Of a DNA stretch of 64,000 nucleotides, positions 27,695 to 36,006 are shown piece after piece (position 1 is the first letter of the stretch; each line of letters starts with the position of its first letter). This DNA is from Candidatus Nitrotoga sp. HW29. Lineage in GTDB: Bacteria; Pseudomonadota; Gammaproteobacteria; Burkholderiales; Gallionellaceae. The translations under genes were made by a program, and so were the position numbers. The DNA lies in NCBI RefSeq assembly GCF_924101635.2, contig NZ_CAKMAA020000012.1:1-64000 (forward strand). The letters are read 5' to 3'. The notes beneath the pieces were generated by a model that saw only the letters and a program-made list of their open reading frames with translations, was not told the origin of the DNA and made no database searches.

Positions 27695-28357
27695 CTATTT
27701 GGATTTCAAGCGCTTGAACTCATCTGCTACTTGCCATAAATACCAGGCAGCGGTTGAACGATAAGGGCTCCAATCCAGCCCAATTTTAAACAACTCCTTG
27801 GGCAAAGGCTGCTTGGATAGTGACTTCATCACCCGCCAACCTTCACGCACGCCAAAATCGTCAACAGGCAAAACATCAGGGCGTTCCAGCGTGAAGATAA
27901 GAAACATCTCTACCGTCCAGCGACCAATACCGCGTAGCGAAATCAGCCGAGAGATCAATTCTTCATCCGTCATTGCCAACGTAGCGCTTCTGACAGGTAC
28001 AACCCCATCCAGAGTCCCCTCCGCGATTCCGCGAATTGTCATAACTTTGGTAGTAGAGAAGCCACAAGCGCGCAGTATATTTTCGTCGGTAGCGAGAATG
28101 CTCTTTGGTGGCGGAAAGGATACGTCCGGATAGAGTGCCAAAAAACGATTGAGTATTGCTTCGGCTGCCCGCGCATGAAGTTGCTGGTGAGCGACTGCCC
28201 TAATCAACGCCTCATAGGGCTCACGTTCTGATTTTGGCTGCAAGCCACATGGGCCAATGCGAGCAATCAAATTGGCCCAATCGGGATCTGTGACTGTCAG
28301 ATGCGCTACTGCAGGACCAAATGGATCAATAGTACTTGCTGTTGCCATAATATTCAT
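27695..28357 (-). CDS. alkA: DNA-3-methyladenine glycosylase II (AlkA type)
   Basis: A 220-residue HhH-GPD DNA glycosylase that removes alkylated bases. YEALIRAVAHQQLHARAAEAI is the glycosylase entry helix, LRGIGRWTVEMFLIFTL the helix-hairpin-helix and PVDDFGVREG contains the catalytic aspartate. It lacks the N-terminal domain of E. coli AlkA, as many short family members do. The ATG overlaps the alkB stop (ATGA), so the two alkylation-repair genes form an operon. Confidence 0.88.
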   Translation of the reverse strand: MNIMATASTIDPFGPAVAHLTVTDPDWANLIARIGPCGLQPKSEREPYEALIRAVAHQQLHARAAEAILNRFLALYPDVSFPPPKSILATDENILRACGFSTTKVMTIRGIAEGTLDGVVPVRSATLAMTDEELISRLISLRGIGRWTVEMFLIFTLERPDVLPVDDFGVREGWRVMKSLSKQPLPKELFKIGLDWSPYRSTAAWYLWQVADEFKRLKSK

Positions 28358-29007
28358 AAAGCCTTCCTGAACGTCAGGTTGATGCGCTTGCGACCGAGGA
28401 TAGGATGGTTTTCTTCCAAAAGTGGAGCAATGCCATGAAAATTAAATCTGGCGGGTCCACCCCAAACCACTACATCACCGTGTATAAGTTGATAGCGCTT
28501 TGGTCGAACGCTACGACTTGATCCACCGAACAAAAACACCGCAGGCAGACCAAGGGAAACTGAGACAATCGGTGCAGACTCGTCGCGCTCATTCATATCC
28601 TGATGCAGGGATAATCGGCTGCCTGGTTCATAACAGTTAATCAAACAGGCATCGGGCAAAAAATTTTCATACCCGGCGCGCATCGCTGCCCTCCTCGCCA
28701 TATCAATGAATATTTCTGGCAATGCTGGCCATGGATGTCCAGTTTCTGGATCGATAACTTCATAGCGATATCCGCTACGATCTGTTATCCAGCCGACCTG
28801 ACCGCAATTACTTATTGCCACCGACATTCGAAAACCTCCTGGGGTAATCATGTGACGAAAAGGCGATTGAGCAACGATCTTTTCTAGCGCACTCATCAAG
28901 TCAGCATCCACATTTTTGGCAAAGCCGCGCAACAAAAATGCGCCGTCATCAAGACAAACCTGTTGCAGATTGAGATCAGGCAAACCATCAAAAAGATCGG
29001 CATTCAT
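28354..29007 (-). CDS. alkB: AlkB-type 2-oxoglutarate/Fe(II) DNA dioxygenase
   Basis: A 217-residue oxidative demethylase that repairs 1-methyladenine and 3-methylcytosine. GGFRMSVAISNCGQVGW, then the metal triad: H-x-D in LHQDMNERDESAPIVSVSLG, a distal H in FNFHGIAPL, and the 2OG-binding arginines in GRKRINLTFR. The length matches E. coli AlkB (216). It is translationally coupled to the downstream glycosylase gene. Confidence 0.93.
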   Translation of the reverse strand: MNADLFDGLPDLNLQQVCLDDGAFLLRGFAKNVDADLMSALEKIVAQSPFRHMITPGGFRMSVAISNCGQVGWITDRSGYRYEVIDPETGHPWPALPEIFIDMARRAAMRAGYENFLPDACLINCYEPGSRLSLHQDMNERDESAPIVSVSLGLPAVFLFGGSSRSVRPKRYQLIHGDVVVWGGPARFNFHGIAPLLEENHPILGRKRINLTFRKAL

Positions 29008-29495
29008 ACTTTTTAAAAAAGCATCCTTCCTGAATTTTCAGTACGTGTTCCACAATTTTTTATTTTCCTGTTACAAAATCGTTAATTTATATGATTCTGG
29101 GTGATCGCAATTCTCCGATTGTAAAATCAGGCCTAAAGAAATTTTGTGTTGCTTCTGCGGGTTTTGCACTATGCGTATCTTCTGTTTCTTCAATCCAAAA
29201 TATCACGATGTGTGACATTCTGAAATAGAACTTTAGCGCAAAAATAGCGAATAAATTTTAGCTTTTTGAAGATCACGGATTCAAGTTCGAAGTGCAACAG
29301 CCAGTGGTTGCTTGATTTAGCGTAGTTTGGACAACAATTGCTCTCTGTAGTTTTCAATTGTTCTTGTCTTAATTTTTTAGTTTAAACTAGCATAGTTACG
29401 TGTGGCTCGGAGTAGCATATATCTCCTTTCACGAGAAATATAAGTCTGAAGTGTCAAGATTCATTAACAAAAAAAACGATAAGGATAATCAACCC
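29008..29495. other. AT-rich intergenic region with lone IS30-type end
   Basis: No gene is supported. A 20-base segment at 29279-29298 matches 17 of 20 bases of the candidate IS30 end at 18130-18149, so this may be a scar of an excised or decayed insertion. The rest is AT-rich and holds the promoters of the divergent alkB and the exosortase-substrate gene. Confidence 0.4.
29279..29298 (+). repeat. Lone IS30-type terminal repeat (candidate scar)
   Basis: ATTCAAGTTCGAAGTGCAAC matches the candidate IS30 end at 18130-18149 in 17 of 20 positions. No transposase or second end is nearby, so it may be a scar or chance similarity. Confidence 0.3.
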
Positions 29496-30074
29496 ATGAT
29501 TCGACATACTCAAAAATTAACATACATAACTCCCGCACTAGCCGCCATGCTGTCTGGCGCCGATGCCATAGCTGACGCGCCTATTGGAACCATTACCTAT
29601 GGGCCTGTAGCGCAATCGATTCCCACCCTGTCTGGATTTATGCTTGTGATTCTAGGATTGTTATTTGCAGTATTAGCTTTTCGTGTACTCAGAGCTCATT
29701 CGGCCAGTAAACCGCTTGCATCCACTGTGGCTGTGGGCGTTTTGGTCTTGGGTGCAGCCTCCGGAAATCAACTCATCCAGAATGTACAGGCAGTAATTCT
29801 TCCCCCACCTCCACCTTTATTCTTCAGTAACCCGACCGGTGGTATCCTCAACGTACTTTATCTCGGAGAGTTCCCGATTTTGAATAACAGCGGCCAGCCC
29901 CAACGAGTCACAAGCGTGACAGTATCTCCGCTATTCGTGGACATTCCAACTTCTCAACAACCTAGGTGTACCGTAGGGTTGTCAGTGCAGAATAACTCCA
30001 CCTGCTATATGAAATTTACTTTTGATGGACCTTCCCCTCCTTCTGGTCCTGGTGCTCCTGTTCCGCCAGCATAA
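29496..30074 (+). CDS. Midcut-by-XrtH type exosortase substrate
   Basis: A 192-residue exported protein. ATG 29496 with AAGGAT upstream gives MIRHTQKLTYITPALAAMLSG, a signal-like start. At residues 42-66 there is IPTL, then a transmembrane stretch SGFMLVILGLLFAVLAF and basic RVLR, the tripartite PEP-CTERM-like sorting signal, but in the middle of the chain rather than at its end. That is the hallmark of proteins processed by exosortase H. The C-terminal half has LNNSGQPQRVTSV and two cysteines (C178, C187 region) before a proline-rich end. XrtH itself is not in this window. Confidence 0.75.
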   Translation: MIRHTQKLTYITPALAAMLSGADAIADAPIGTITYGPVAQSIPTLSGFMLVILGLLFAVLAFRVLRAHSASKPLASTVAVGVLVLGAASGNQLIQNVQAVILPPPPPLFFSNPTGGILNVLYLGEFPILNNSGQPQRVTSVTVSPLFVDIPTSQQPRCTVGLSVQNNSTCYMKFTFDGPSPPSGPGAPVPPA

Positions 30075-30084
30075 CAGGCCCTGT

Positions 30085-30570
30085 CAGATATCATCATCGC
30101 CAACAGTGCCCATTTTATTGGGTACAGTATTTGGCGGTGTGGCGCTTGTAATGCTGATTGAATCCATGTCGCCGATGCGGGCTAAACCAAAAGCTCCGCT
30201 AATACGCTGGGTCAGCAACCTTACTCTGTCTATAGTGGGTTACATCATTCCCTTTCAGCATAGCTCCCTTGGTCTCCATTCTGATTGCCCAAACTATGGG
30301 CATTAGAGCTCGAACTTGTCGGCTACTGGCTACATCGTGCTTCCCATTCTGCACCGATGTTGTGGCGTATCAATGCCGTACATCATAGTGACGTGGAAAT
30401 GGATGCCACCACATCGCTTCGGCGCCATCCGCTGGAGCACGTAATCAGCGCTCTGGTATTCGTACCGACCTTGATTGCGCTGGGCCCCGACCCCTTTGTC
30501 TTGTTGGGCTACAACGTGCTGCCCGCCGCCGTGAGCGCGTTAAACCATGACAACTTTTCACTGGGGAAAT
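30085..30570 (+). pseudogene. Sterol desaturase / fatty acid hydroxylase pseudogene
   Basis: Coding similarity is spread over three frames: LLGTVFGGVALVMLIESMSP with RWVSNLTLSIVGYIIPF first, then SIAPLVSILIAQTMGI in another frame around 30260-30305, then ELVGYWLHRASHSAPMLWR, NAVHHSDVEMDATTSLRRHP and SALNHDNF in a third. HR-x2-H and HHSD are histidine boxes of the di-iron hydroxylase superfamily. At least two frameshifts and loss of the C-terminal third make it non-functional. It ends where the next fragment's coding begins, near 30560. Confidence 0.75.
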
Positions 30571-30876
30571 CAGAGGCCGCAGGCAGGACAGAATCTAGTT
30601 GTCATTGCTGTTGGACAAAATGTGCCTGGGCAGATTTCTCCTGATCCTGCTCCAGATGCACGAGTAGTTATTCCAACAACACCTCGGCAAGATCAACAAG
30701 CGCAACAGTGTATTGATACGCGGACACGGGAACAGCAGAATTACAACCTCTATCAAAACAACTGCGCTCAGTTTGTTGGTCAGTGCTTGAGTGCGGCAGG
30801 ATTGCAGGCGCCGAATATGCGTTATCCGCGAATACTATGTGACGATATCCAAGGCCGATTTGGCGGAGGTAGGTAA
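30547..30876 (+). pseudogene. C-terminal toxin-like fragment (orphan effector tail)
   Basis: A 109-codon frame ending TAATG into the next gene. The sequence QQNYNLYQNNCAQFVGQCLSAAG has the N-C-A-x-F/V signature seen in papain/NlpC-like or Rhs-type toxin tails, and the segment before it (AVGQNVPGQISPDPAPDARVV) is proline-rich, like the linker of a polymorphic toxin. Its start lies within the decayed hydroxylase gene, so the original N-terminal part is missing. Function is not known; toxin is inferred from the motif and the membrane-protein partner. Confidence 0.45.
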
Positions 30877-31259
30877 TGGGCTTCGCCTTCCAACTCGCGA
30901 TGCCGTATAAATATCTGACCTACTACATTATCGGAATGTCCATGTTGCGTGGCTTGGCTGTCCCGGATTTCCGCTATGGTTATTTCTCTGTAGCAGTTAT
31001 CCAGGTGGTGTACTCCATATTGCTTTTGCTACCCTTATTGATCGGGAAGGGTGTGCATCCAGGGTATTGGGGATATTTGCTTTTAGGCTTGGCTGGTATT
31101 GTTCTATCGCAGATTGTGGCGGTCAGCAGATACACCTTGGAGTCTGGGGTGGATGCCGTTCTTGATTCGGTAACAGGTGCTATCTTTATTTGGTCTCTTG
31201 CTGCGATGATTGTCTTGTTCGCAGTGATACTTAAGCTCTTTGTTTATTGGAAAAACTGA
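30876..31259 (+). CDS. Small integral membrane protein, possible immunity protein
   Basis: A 127-residue protein with four predicted membrane segments (around YLTYYIIGMSML, VIQVVYSILLLLPLLI, GYLLLGLAGIVLSQIVA and AAMIVLFAVILKLFVYW). It starts at ATG 30876, sharing one base with the preceding stop (TAATG), so the pair is translationally coupled. A membrane protein directly after a toxin tail is a common immunity arrangement, but I recognise no family. Confidence 0.5.
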   Translation: MGFAFQLAMPYKYLTYYIIGMSMLRGLAVPDFRYGYFSVAVIQVVYSILLLLPLLIGKGVHPGYWGYLLLGLAGIVLSQIVAVSRYTLESGVDAVLDSVTGAIFIWSLAAMIVLFAVILKLFVYWKN

Positions 31260-31403
31260 AGCAAGAGTAGCCTGGGCTACCATAGGTTGGTGCTGAGCTT
31301 GCAAAGCCCAACATCACAAGGGAGTGAATACATGAAGAGGTCTCAGAGTCTGTCCGAATTCTAAAACTTGGTTTTACAATTTATGCTTGAAGTAAGCCCA
31401 AAG

Positions 31404-32615
31404 CTACCACCCCGATTCGCGTTCCGGTGATGCCGTAATCTTGTGTATGCTTAAATCCGACCCATTGAATTCTTCTTCCGCACTTAGTCGAATACCGACG
31501 GTTTTCTTCAAAAGAAAATACACTAAAAATCCTCCGCCAAATGCAATAACGATTCCCAGCAGCGTACCGGTCATTTGCGCCATAAAACTGACTCCGCCAA
31601 GCCCTCCCAATGCCTTTAGCCCGAAGATGCCTGCTGCGATACCGCCCCATGCGCCACATAATCCATGAAGCGGCCAGACGCCAAGGACATCGTCGATTTT
31701 CCATCGGTTCTGCGTTAAAGTGAACATCCATACAAACAACCCACCCGCAATACCGCCGGTCACCAATGCGCCTAAGGGGTGCATTACATCCGAGCCAGCG
31801 CATACGGCCACTAGCCCAGCCAGCGGGCCGTTATGTACGAAGCCGGGGTCGTTCTTGCCAACAAAAAGCGCAACCAGTGTGCCACCCACCATCGCCATCA
31901 GCGAATTAACTGCAACCAGGCCACTAATCTTGCCTATTTCTTGCGCTGACATGACATTAAAACCGAACCAGCCAACTGTGAGTATCCATGCACCTAATGC
32001 TAAAAATGGAATGCTGGAAGGGGGATGCGCCGAGATGCGCCCTTCCTTGCTATAGCGTCCGCGCCTCGCACCAAGCAGTAAAACGGCTGCCAACGCTATC
32101 CAGCCTCCTACTGCATGCACTACAACAGAACCGGCAAAATCATGGAACTCCGCGCCAAAATTGGTTTGCAGCCAACTTTGCACACCAAAGCGATGGTTCC
32201 AGGCGATACCCTCGAAGAAGGGATAAATGAAGCCGACCAACAGAAAGGTGGCGGCTAGCTGTGGATTGAATTTGGCACGTTCTGCCATACCACCGGAGAT
32301 AATAGCGGGAATAGCGGCGGCAAAGGTAAGAAGAAAGAAAAATTTGATCAGTTCATAACCATTTTTCTGTGCCAATTGTTCCGCATCGGTAAAAAAATTA
32401 ACACCGTAGGCGATGCCATAACCGATAAAAAAATAGGCCAGCGTGGAAATACCGAAATCGGTGAGAATTTTCACCAATGCGTTCACCTGATTTTTCTTGC
32501 GCACCGTACCCAATTCAAGAAAAGCAAACCCTGCGTGCATCGCAAGAACCATGATAGCGCCGAGCAGAATAAATAACGCATCACTGCCCGTTTTCAGGCT
32601 TCCAATATTTTCCAT
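31404..32615 (-). CDS. amtB: Ammonium transporter (Amt family)
   Basis: A 403-residue protein with about 11 membrane helices that conducts ammonium/ammonia. Family signatures: AFLELGTVRKKNQVNALVKI, GGMAERAKF, DFAGSVVVHAVGGWIALAA with the first pore histidine, GWFGFNVMSA and GVWPLHGLCGAWGGIAAGIF with the second. There is no glnK next to it and the C-terminus (GSDLSIHKITASPERESGW) is short and lacks a clear GlnK-binding helix. Start ATG 32615. Confidence 0.93.
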   Translation of the reverse strand: MENIGSLKTGSDALFILLGAIMVLAMHAGFAFLELGTVRKKNQVNALVKILTDFGISTLAYFFIGYGIAYGVNFFTDAEQLAQKNGYELIKFFFLLTFAAAIPAIISGGMAERAKFNPQLAATFLLVGFIYPFFEGIAWNHRFGVQSWLQTNFGAEFHDFAGSVVVHAVGGWIALAAVLLLGARRGRYSKEGRISAHPPSSIPFLALGAWILTVGWFGFNVMSAQEIGKISGLVAVNSLMAMVGGTLVALFVGKNDPGFVHNGPLAGLVAVCAGSDVMHPLGALVTGGIAGGLFVWMFTLTQNRWKIDDVLGVWPLHGLCGAWGGIAAGIFGLKALGGLGGVSFMAQMTGTLLGIVIAFGGGFLVYFLLKKTVGIRLSAEEEFNGSDLSIHKITASPERESGW

Positions 32616-32810
32616 TTTTTATCCCATAGATGAACTAATCCAAAGGTTACATGCAAATTTCGTTCCAGTTTGCTCATGACTTGATTTGCATATGTATTTC
32701 TGTGGAATTGATATTCACACAGGAATATGTTCACCAATGTGGTGCATCAATAATCTATTTATGCTCCATATTGGCGCGTCATACAGTGCAATATGAAGGC
32801 TTTCGGCTGG

Positions 32811-33359
32811 TTAATATTTTTTCCAGTCGTTCAACACTTTTTCCAGCCAGAAAATGCCAATGATGGTTTTACTGTCATTGATTTTTCCTTGTCTGATCCA
32901 ATCCAGTGCATCGGAGAGTGATAGCTCAAATACTTCGAGAAACTCGCCCTCGTCAAGTTGTCTACCTTGGTAGGTCAGACCTCGCGCCAGAAAATATTCC
33001 ATGCGTTCATCGGCAAAACCAATACACGGCCAAGCCGTGGTCAAATGCGTCCACTGGCTGGCAATGTAGCCGGTTTCTTCCAATAATTCGCGTTGTGCGG
33101 TGCGCAAAATGTCTTCGCCATGATCAATTTTTCCGGCAGGTAGCTCGATGAATTCGCGTTGCGGCGCATAACGAAATTGTCGTTCCATTAATAAGTTGCC
33201 ATTATCCAAAATTGCCAATATCGCCACCGCCCCGGGATGAACGATGTGTTCACGGAAACCCACACTGCCATTTGGCAAGCGCACATTGTCTTTAAACACT
33301 TTAATAAAATCACCTTCATATACCACCATTGAATCAATACGCGTTTCTTTTAAATCCAT
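32811..33359 (-). CDS. nudF: NUDIX hydrolase, ADP-ribose pyrophosphatase type
   Basis: A 182-residue NUDIX hydrolase. The NUDIX box is GKIDHGEDILRTAQRELLEE followed by TGY, matching G-x5-E-x7-REUxEExGU. Preceding YAPQREFIELPAG and following PCIGFADERMEYFLA fit ADP-ribose pyrophosphatases, which cleave ADP-ribose to AMP and ribose-5-phosphate. Start ATG 33359 is preceded by GGGG. It is downstream of the YyaL-type gene with a 50-base gap and may be co-transcribed. Confidence 0.88.
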   Translation of the reverse strand: MDLKETRIDSMVVYEGDFIKVFKDNVRLPNGSVGFREHIVHPGAVAILAILDNGNLLMERQFRYAPQREFIELPAGKIDHGEDILRTAQRELLEETGYIASQWTHLTTAWPCIGFADERMEYFLARGLTYQGRQLDEGEFLEVFELSLSDALDWIRQGKINDSKTIIGIFWLEKVLNDWKKY

Positions 33360-33406
33360 AAATACCCCTTAAAATTTTATCAACGAATGTATGCGGCACG
33401 AGATGA

Positions 33407-35479
33407 CTAAATATTCAGTGTATTAATGCTGTCTGAGCCCGTTTCACCAGCCTTGCAAACATCTATCAATTTTTGGAAATCTTTAATTACCGGCAAACAT
33501 TGCACGCCCTGGCAGACCCAAGCGCTCACATCTTGTGTGTAAGGTTTCACCAGCGTTTGCGGCAATCCGGTCAACTCGCCTTCCAAAGCCAGAATCAGGG
33601 TATCTGGCCAATAATACTGGGATAATTGCCCGTACCACGCTGCGCTTGCTCCTGGAGTACTACGCAAAATAACGATTTGCGGTGGCATAAGATATTCTTG
33701 CAAAGTCATTAAAAGACTTGTGAAGCCCATTGGTTGTTTTGCAAAAAATGGATAATAAAGCGTCAACGTGCGCTCGGCGGCCTCAAGATAGCGCTGCTCT
33801 CCCAAAATATGGCCGAGGCGTTGTAATGCGAGCGCTGCGATACCATTACCGGAAGGCATCGCATTATCATGCTCCGGCTTTGAGCGATGAATGAGCTTTT
33901 CGTGATCATGGCTCGTGAAGAAAAATCCACCCGCTTGCTGATCTTCGAATTGTTCCAGTAGTACGTCGGCCAGCGCGCGGGCAAATTCCAGATCAACCGG
34001 ACGAAACTGCGTTTGCAGTAATTCCAACAACGCGTCCAACAGGAATGCATAGTCATCGAGATAGGCATTCAGATGCGCTTTGCCATCCTTGCTGGTAGCA
34101 AACAGACGATCATTTTTCCACATCGTGGCATGGATAAAATCCACTGCCCGCTGTGCCGACAATATCCACGCTGATTCGCCTAGTCTCCTGCCGGCACGCG
34201 CCATCCCTTTAATCATAAGAGCGTTCCAGCTGACCAATATTTTCTCGTCACGTCCCGGATGCACCCGGTTTTCACGTGCAGCGAACAATTTTTTTTGTGC
34301 ACTGGTAAGTTGCTGTGTGACTTGTTCAAGAGATAATTGGCGCACCTCTGCGATGGTGGTTAGCGGCTGGGCAACGATCAAATTCCAATGCCTATTTTCA
34401 AAATTGGGCGGGTGATCCAAGCCATAATGAGCCGCTACGACGGCATATTCTTCCACGCTCAGCAGGCTCGCGGCCTGTTCTGGCGTCCACACATAAAATT
34501 TTCCTTCCTCGTGTTCGGTATCTGCATCCAGGCTGGAATAATAACCGCCTTGCGGCGACTGCATCTCACGCATGACCCAACCCGAAATGCCTTGTATCAC
34601 ACGTTTGAATGATGCCTCGTCCGACAATATATACGCATCGGTATACAGTGCCAGCAGTGGGCCGTTGTCATAGAGCATTTTTTCAAAATGGGGAATTTCC
34701 CAGCGTTCATCCACACTGTAGCGACAGAAACCGCCACCTAGCTGATCGTAGATCCCGCCATCTGCCATTTTGCGCAAGGTGTGGAGCACCATGCGATGCG
34801 CATCAGGGTTGCCACCGTGCGCTGCATACCTTAATAAAAACTCCATTTCAGTCGGCAGCGGAAATTTAGGCGCACCGCCAAAACCACCGTGAACGGGATC
34901 AAACGATTGCTGCAATCCGCTGAATGCCTCTTCTATTGACGTTTTATTGAAGCTAACCTGGTCTTCTGCACTTGGCAGGCTAGTGCTAAATATTTGCAAC
35001 AGCGACGCATTTTGTTTGGCAATGTCATCCCGACGCGTGTGATAAAGATCAGCTACGCGCTCGAGTAAAGGTACAAAACCAGGCAGGTTGTAACGCGCCT
35101 CTTTTGGGAAATAGGTACCACCAAAAAACGGCACTTGATCGGGCATTAAAAATAAGGTGAGTGGCCACCCTCCATTACGTTGGGTCAACATATTATGGGC
35201 AGCCTGATAAATATGATCCAGGTCGGGGCGCTCTTCACGATCTACCTTAATATTAATGAAATGTTGGTTCATCACTGCGGCGACGTCTGTATCCTCAAAT
35301 GATTCATGTGCCATGACATGACACCAGTGGCAGGCCGAATAGCCAATGGATAGCAGGATCGGTTTATTCAGTTCACGAGCGAGTGTTAGAGCTTCCTCGC
35401 CCCACGGAAACCAGTCAACCGGGTTGTCGGCGTGCTGCTGCAAATAGGGGCTGGTCTCTTGGGCAAGACGATTAGGCAT
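33407..35479 (-). CDS. YyaL-type thioredoxin-domain protein (DUF255)
   Basis: About 690 residues if ATG 35479 is used ([20 protein letters not shown]); a TTG four codons earlier is the alternative. The N-terminal thioredoxin-like domain has [25 protein letters not shown] (CxxC motif) and [13 protein letters not shown]; the rest is an (alpha/alpha) barrel with [48 protein letters not shown] and [13 protein letters not shown]. It belongs to the conserved SPATA20/YyaL family of uncertain biochemical role. Confidence 0.9.
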   Translation of the reverse strand: MPNRLAQETSPYLQQHADNPVDWFPWGEEALTLARELNKPILLSIGYSACHWCHVMAHESFEDTDVAAVMNQHFINIKVDREERPDLDHIYQAAHNMLTQRNGGWPLTLFLMPDQVPFFGGTYFPKEARYNLPGFVPLLERVADLYHTRRDDIAKQNASLLQIFSTSLPSAEDQVSFNKTSIEEAFSGLQQSFDPVHGGFGGAPKFPLPTEMEFLLRYAAHGGNPDAHRMVLHTLRKMADGGIYDQLGGGFCRYSVDERWEIPHFEKMLYDNGPLLALYTDAYILSDEASFKRVIQGISGWVMREMQSPQGGYYSSLDADTEHEEGKFYVWTPEQAASLLSVEEYAVVAAHYGLDHPPNFENRHWNLIVAQPLTTIAEVRQLSLEQVTQQLTSAQKKLFAARENRVHPGRDEKILVSWNALMIKGMARAGRRLGESAWILSAQRAVDFIHATMWKNDRLFATSKDGKAHLNAYLDDYAFLLDALLELLQTQFRPVDLEFARALADVLLEQFEDQQAGGFFFTSHDHEKLIHRSKPEHDNAMPSGNGIAALALQRLGHILGEQRYLEAAERTLTLYYPFFAKQPMGFTSLLMTLQEYLMPPQIVILRSTPGASAAWYGQLSQYYWPDTLILALEGELTGLPQTLVKPYTQDVSAWVCQGVQCLPVIKDFQKLIDVCKAGETGSDSINTLNI

Positions 35480-36006
35480 ATTTAGACTCAATAAAAATAC
35501 TTCGATTAGGTCAGCATTGATGCTGGCTTGACGTCAAACTTACCGTTATACATCATTACCATCACCATAACTACGAGATGGGCACATTGTCTTTGTTAAT
35601 TATCCAGTTTTAAGAAATGAAGCCGTAGTATTAACAAATTCGCAGATATACAATTCAAGACAATCTTTACGGAAAGTGTTTTTCAACCCTAAATTTAAGG
35701 TCGAACGTTTCACGATATTTTATTGGATCGGCTATACTTAAAAAAGTATCGACGCTTTCCAGGTCACTCCTGAAATCCAATTTCTACCCAATATCGGTTA
35801 ACAAAATCTTGTTTGTATAGGCAGATAAATGCAGCGCCTTGGTATCATTTCCGTGATTTTTCTTTTGGCAAATTCCGAATTTCCAAAGGTACCCTCTGGA
35901 TTTGAGTTCGCCTAAATTATTCGGTGCAATTTTCGTTTGAATCCACTCATCTATTTTTCCACGAAGAACTCAACAAGTACTTCTCAATTATCCTGGTAGC
36001 TCAATC
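35480..36006. other. AT-rich divergent region upstream of PBP-like gene
   Basis: I see no gene here. The region carries the promoters of the divergent YyaL-type and PBP-like genes. A possible extended promoter for the latter is TATACT at 35741-35746 in GGCTATACTTAAAAAAG, but the leader would be long. Confidence 0.35.
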
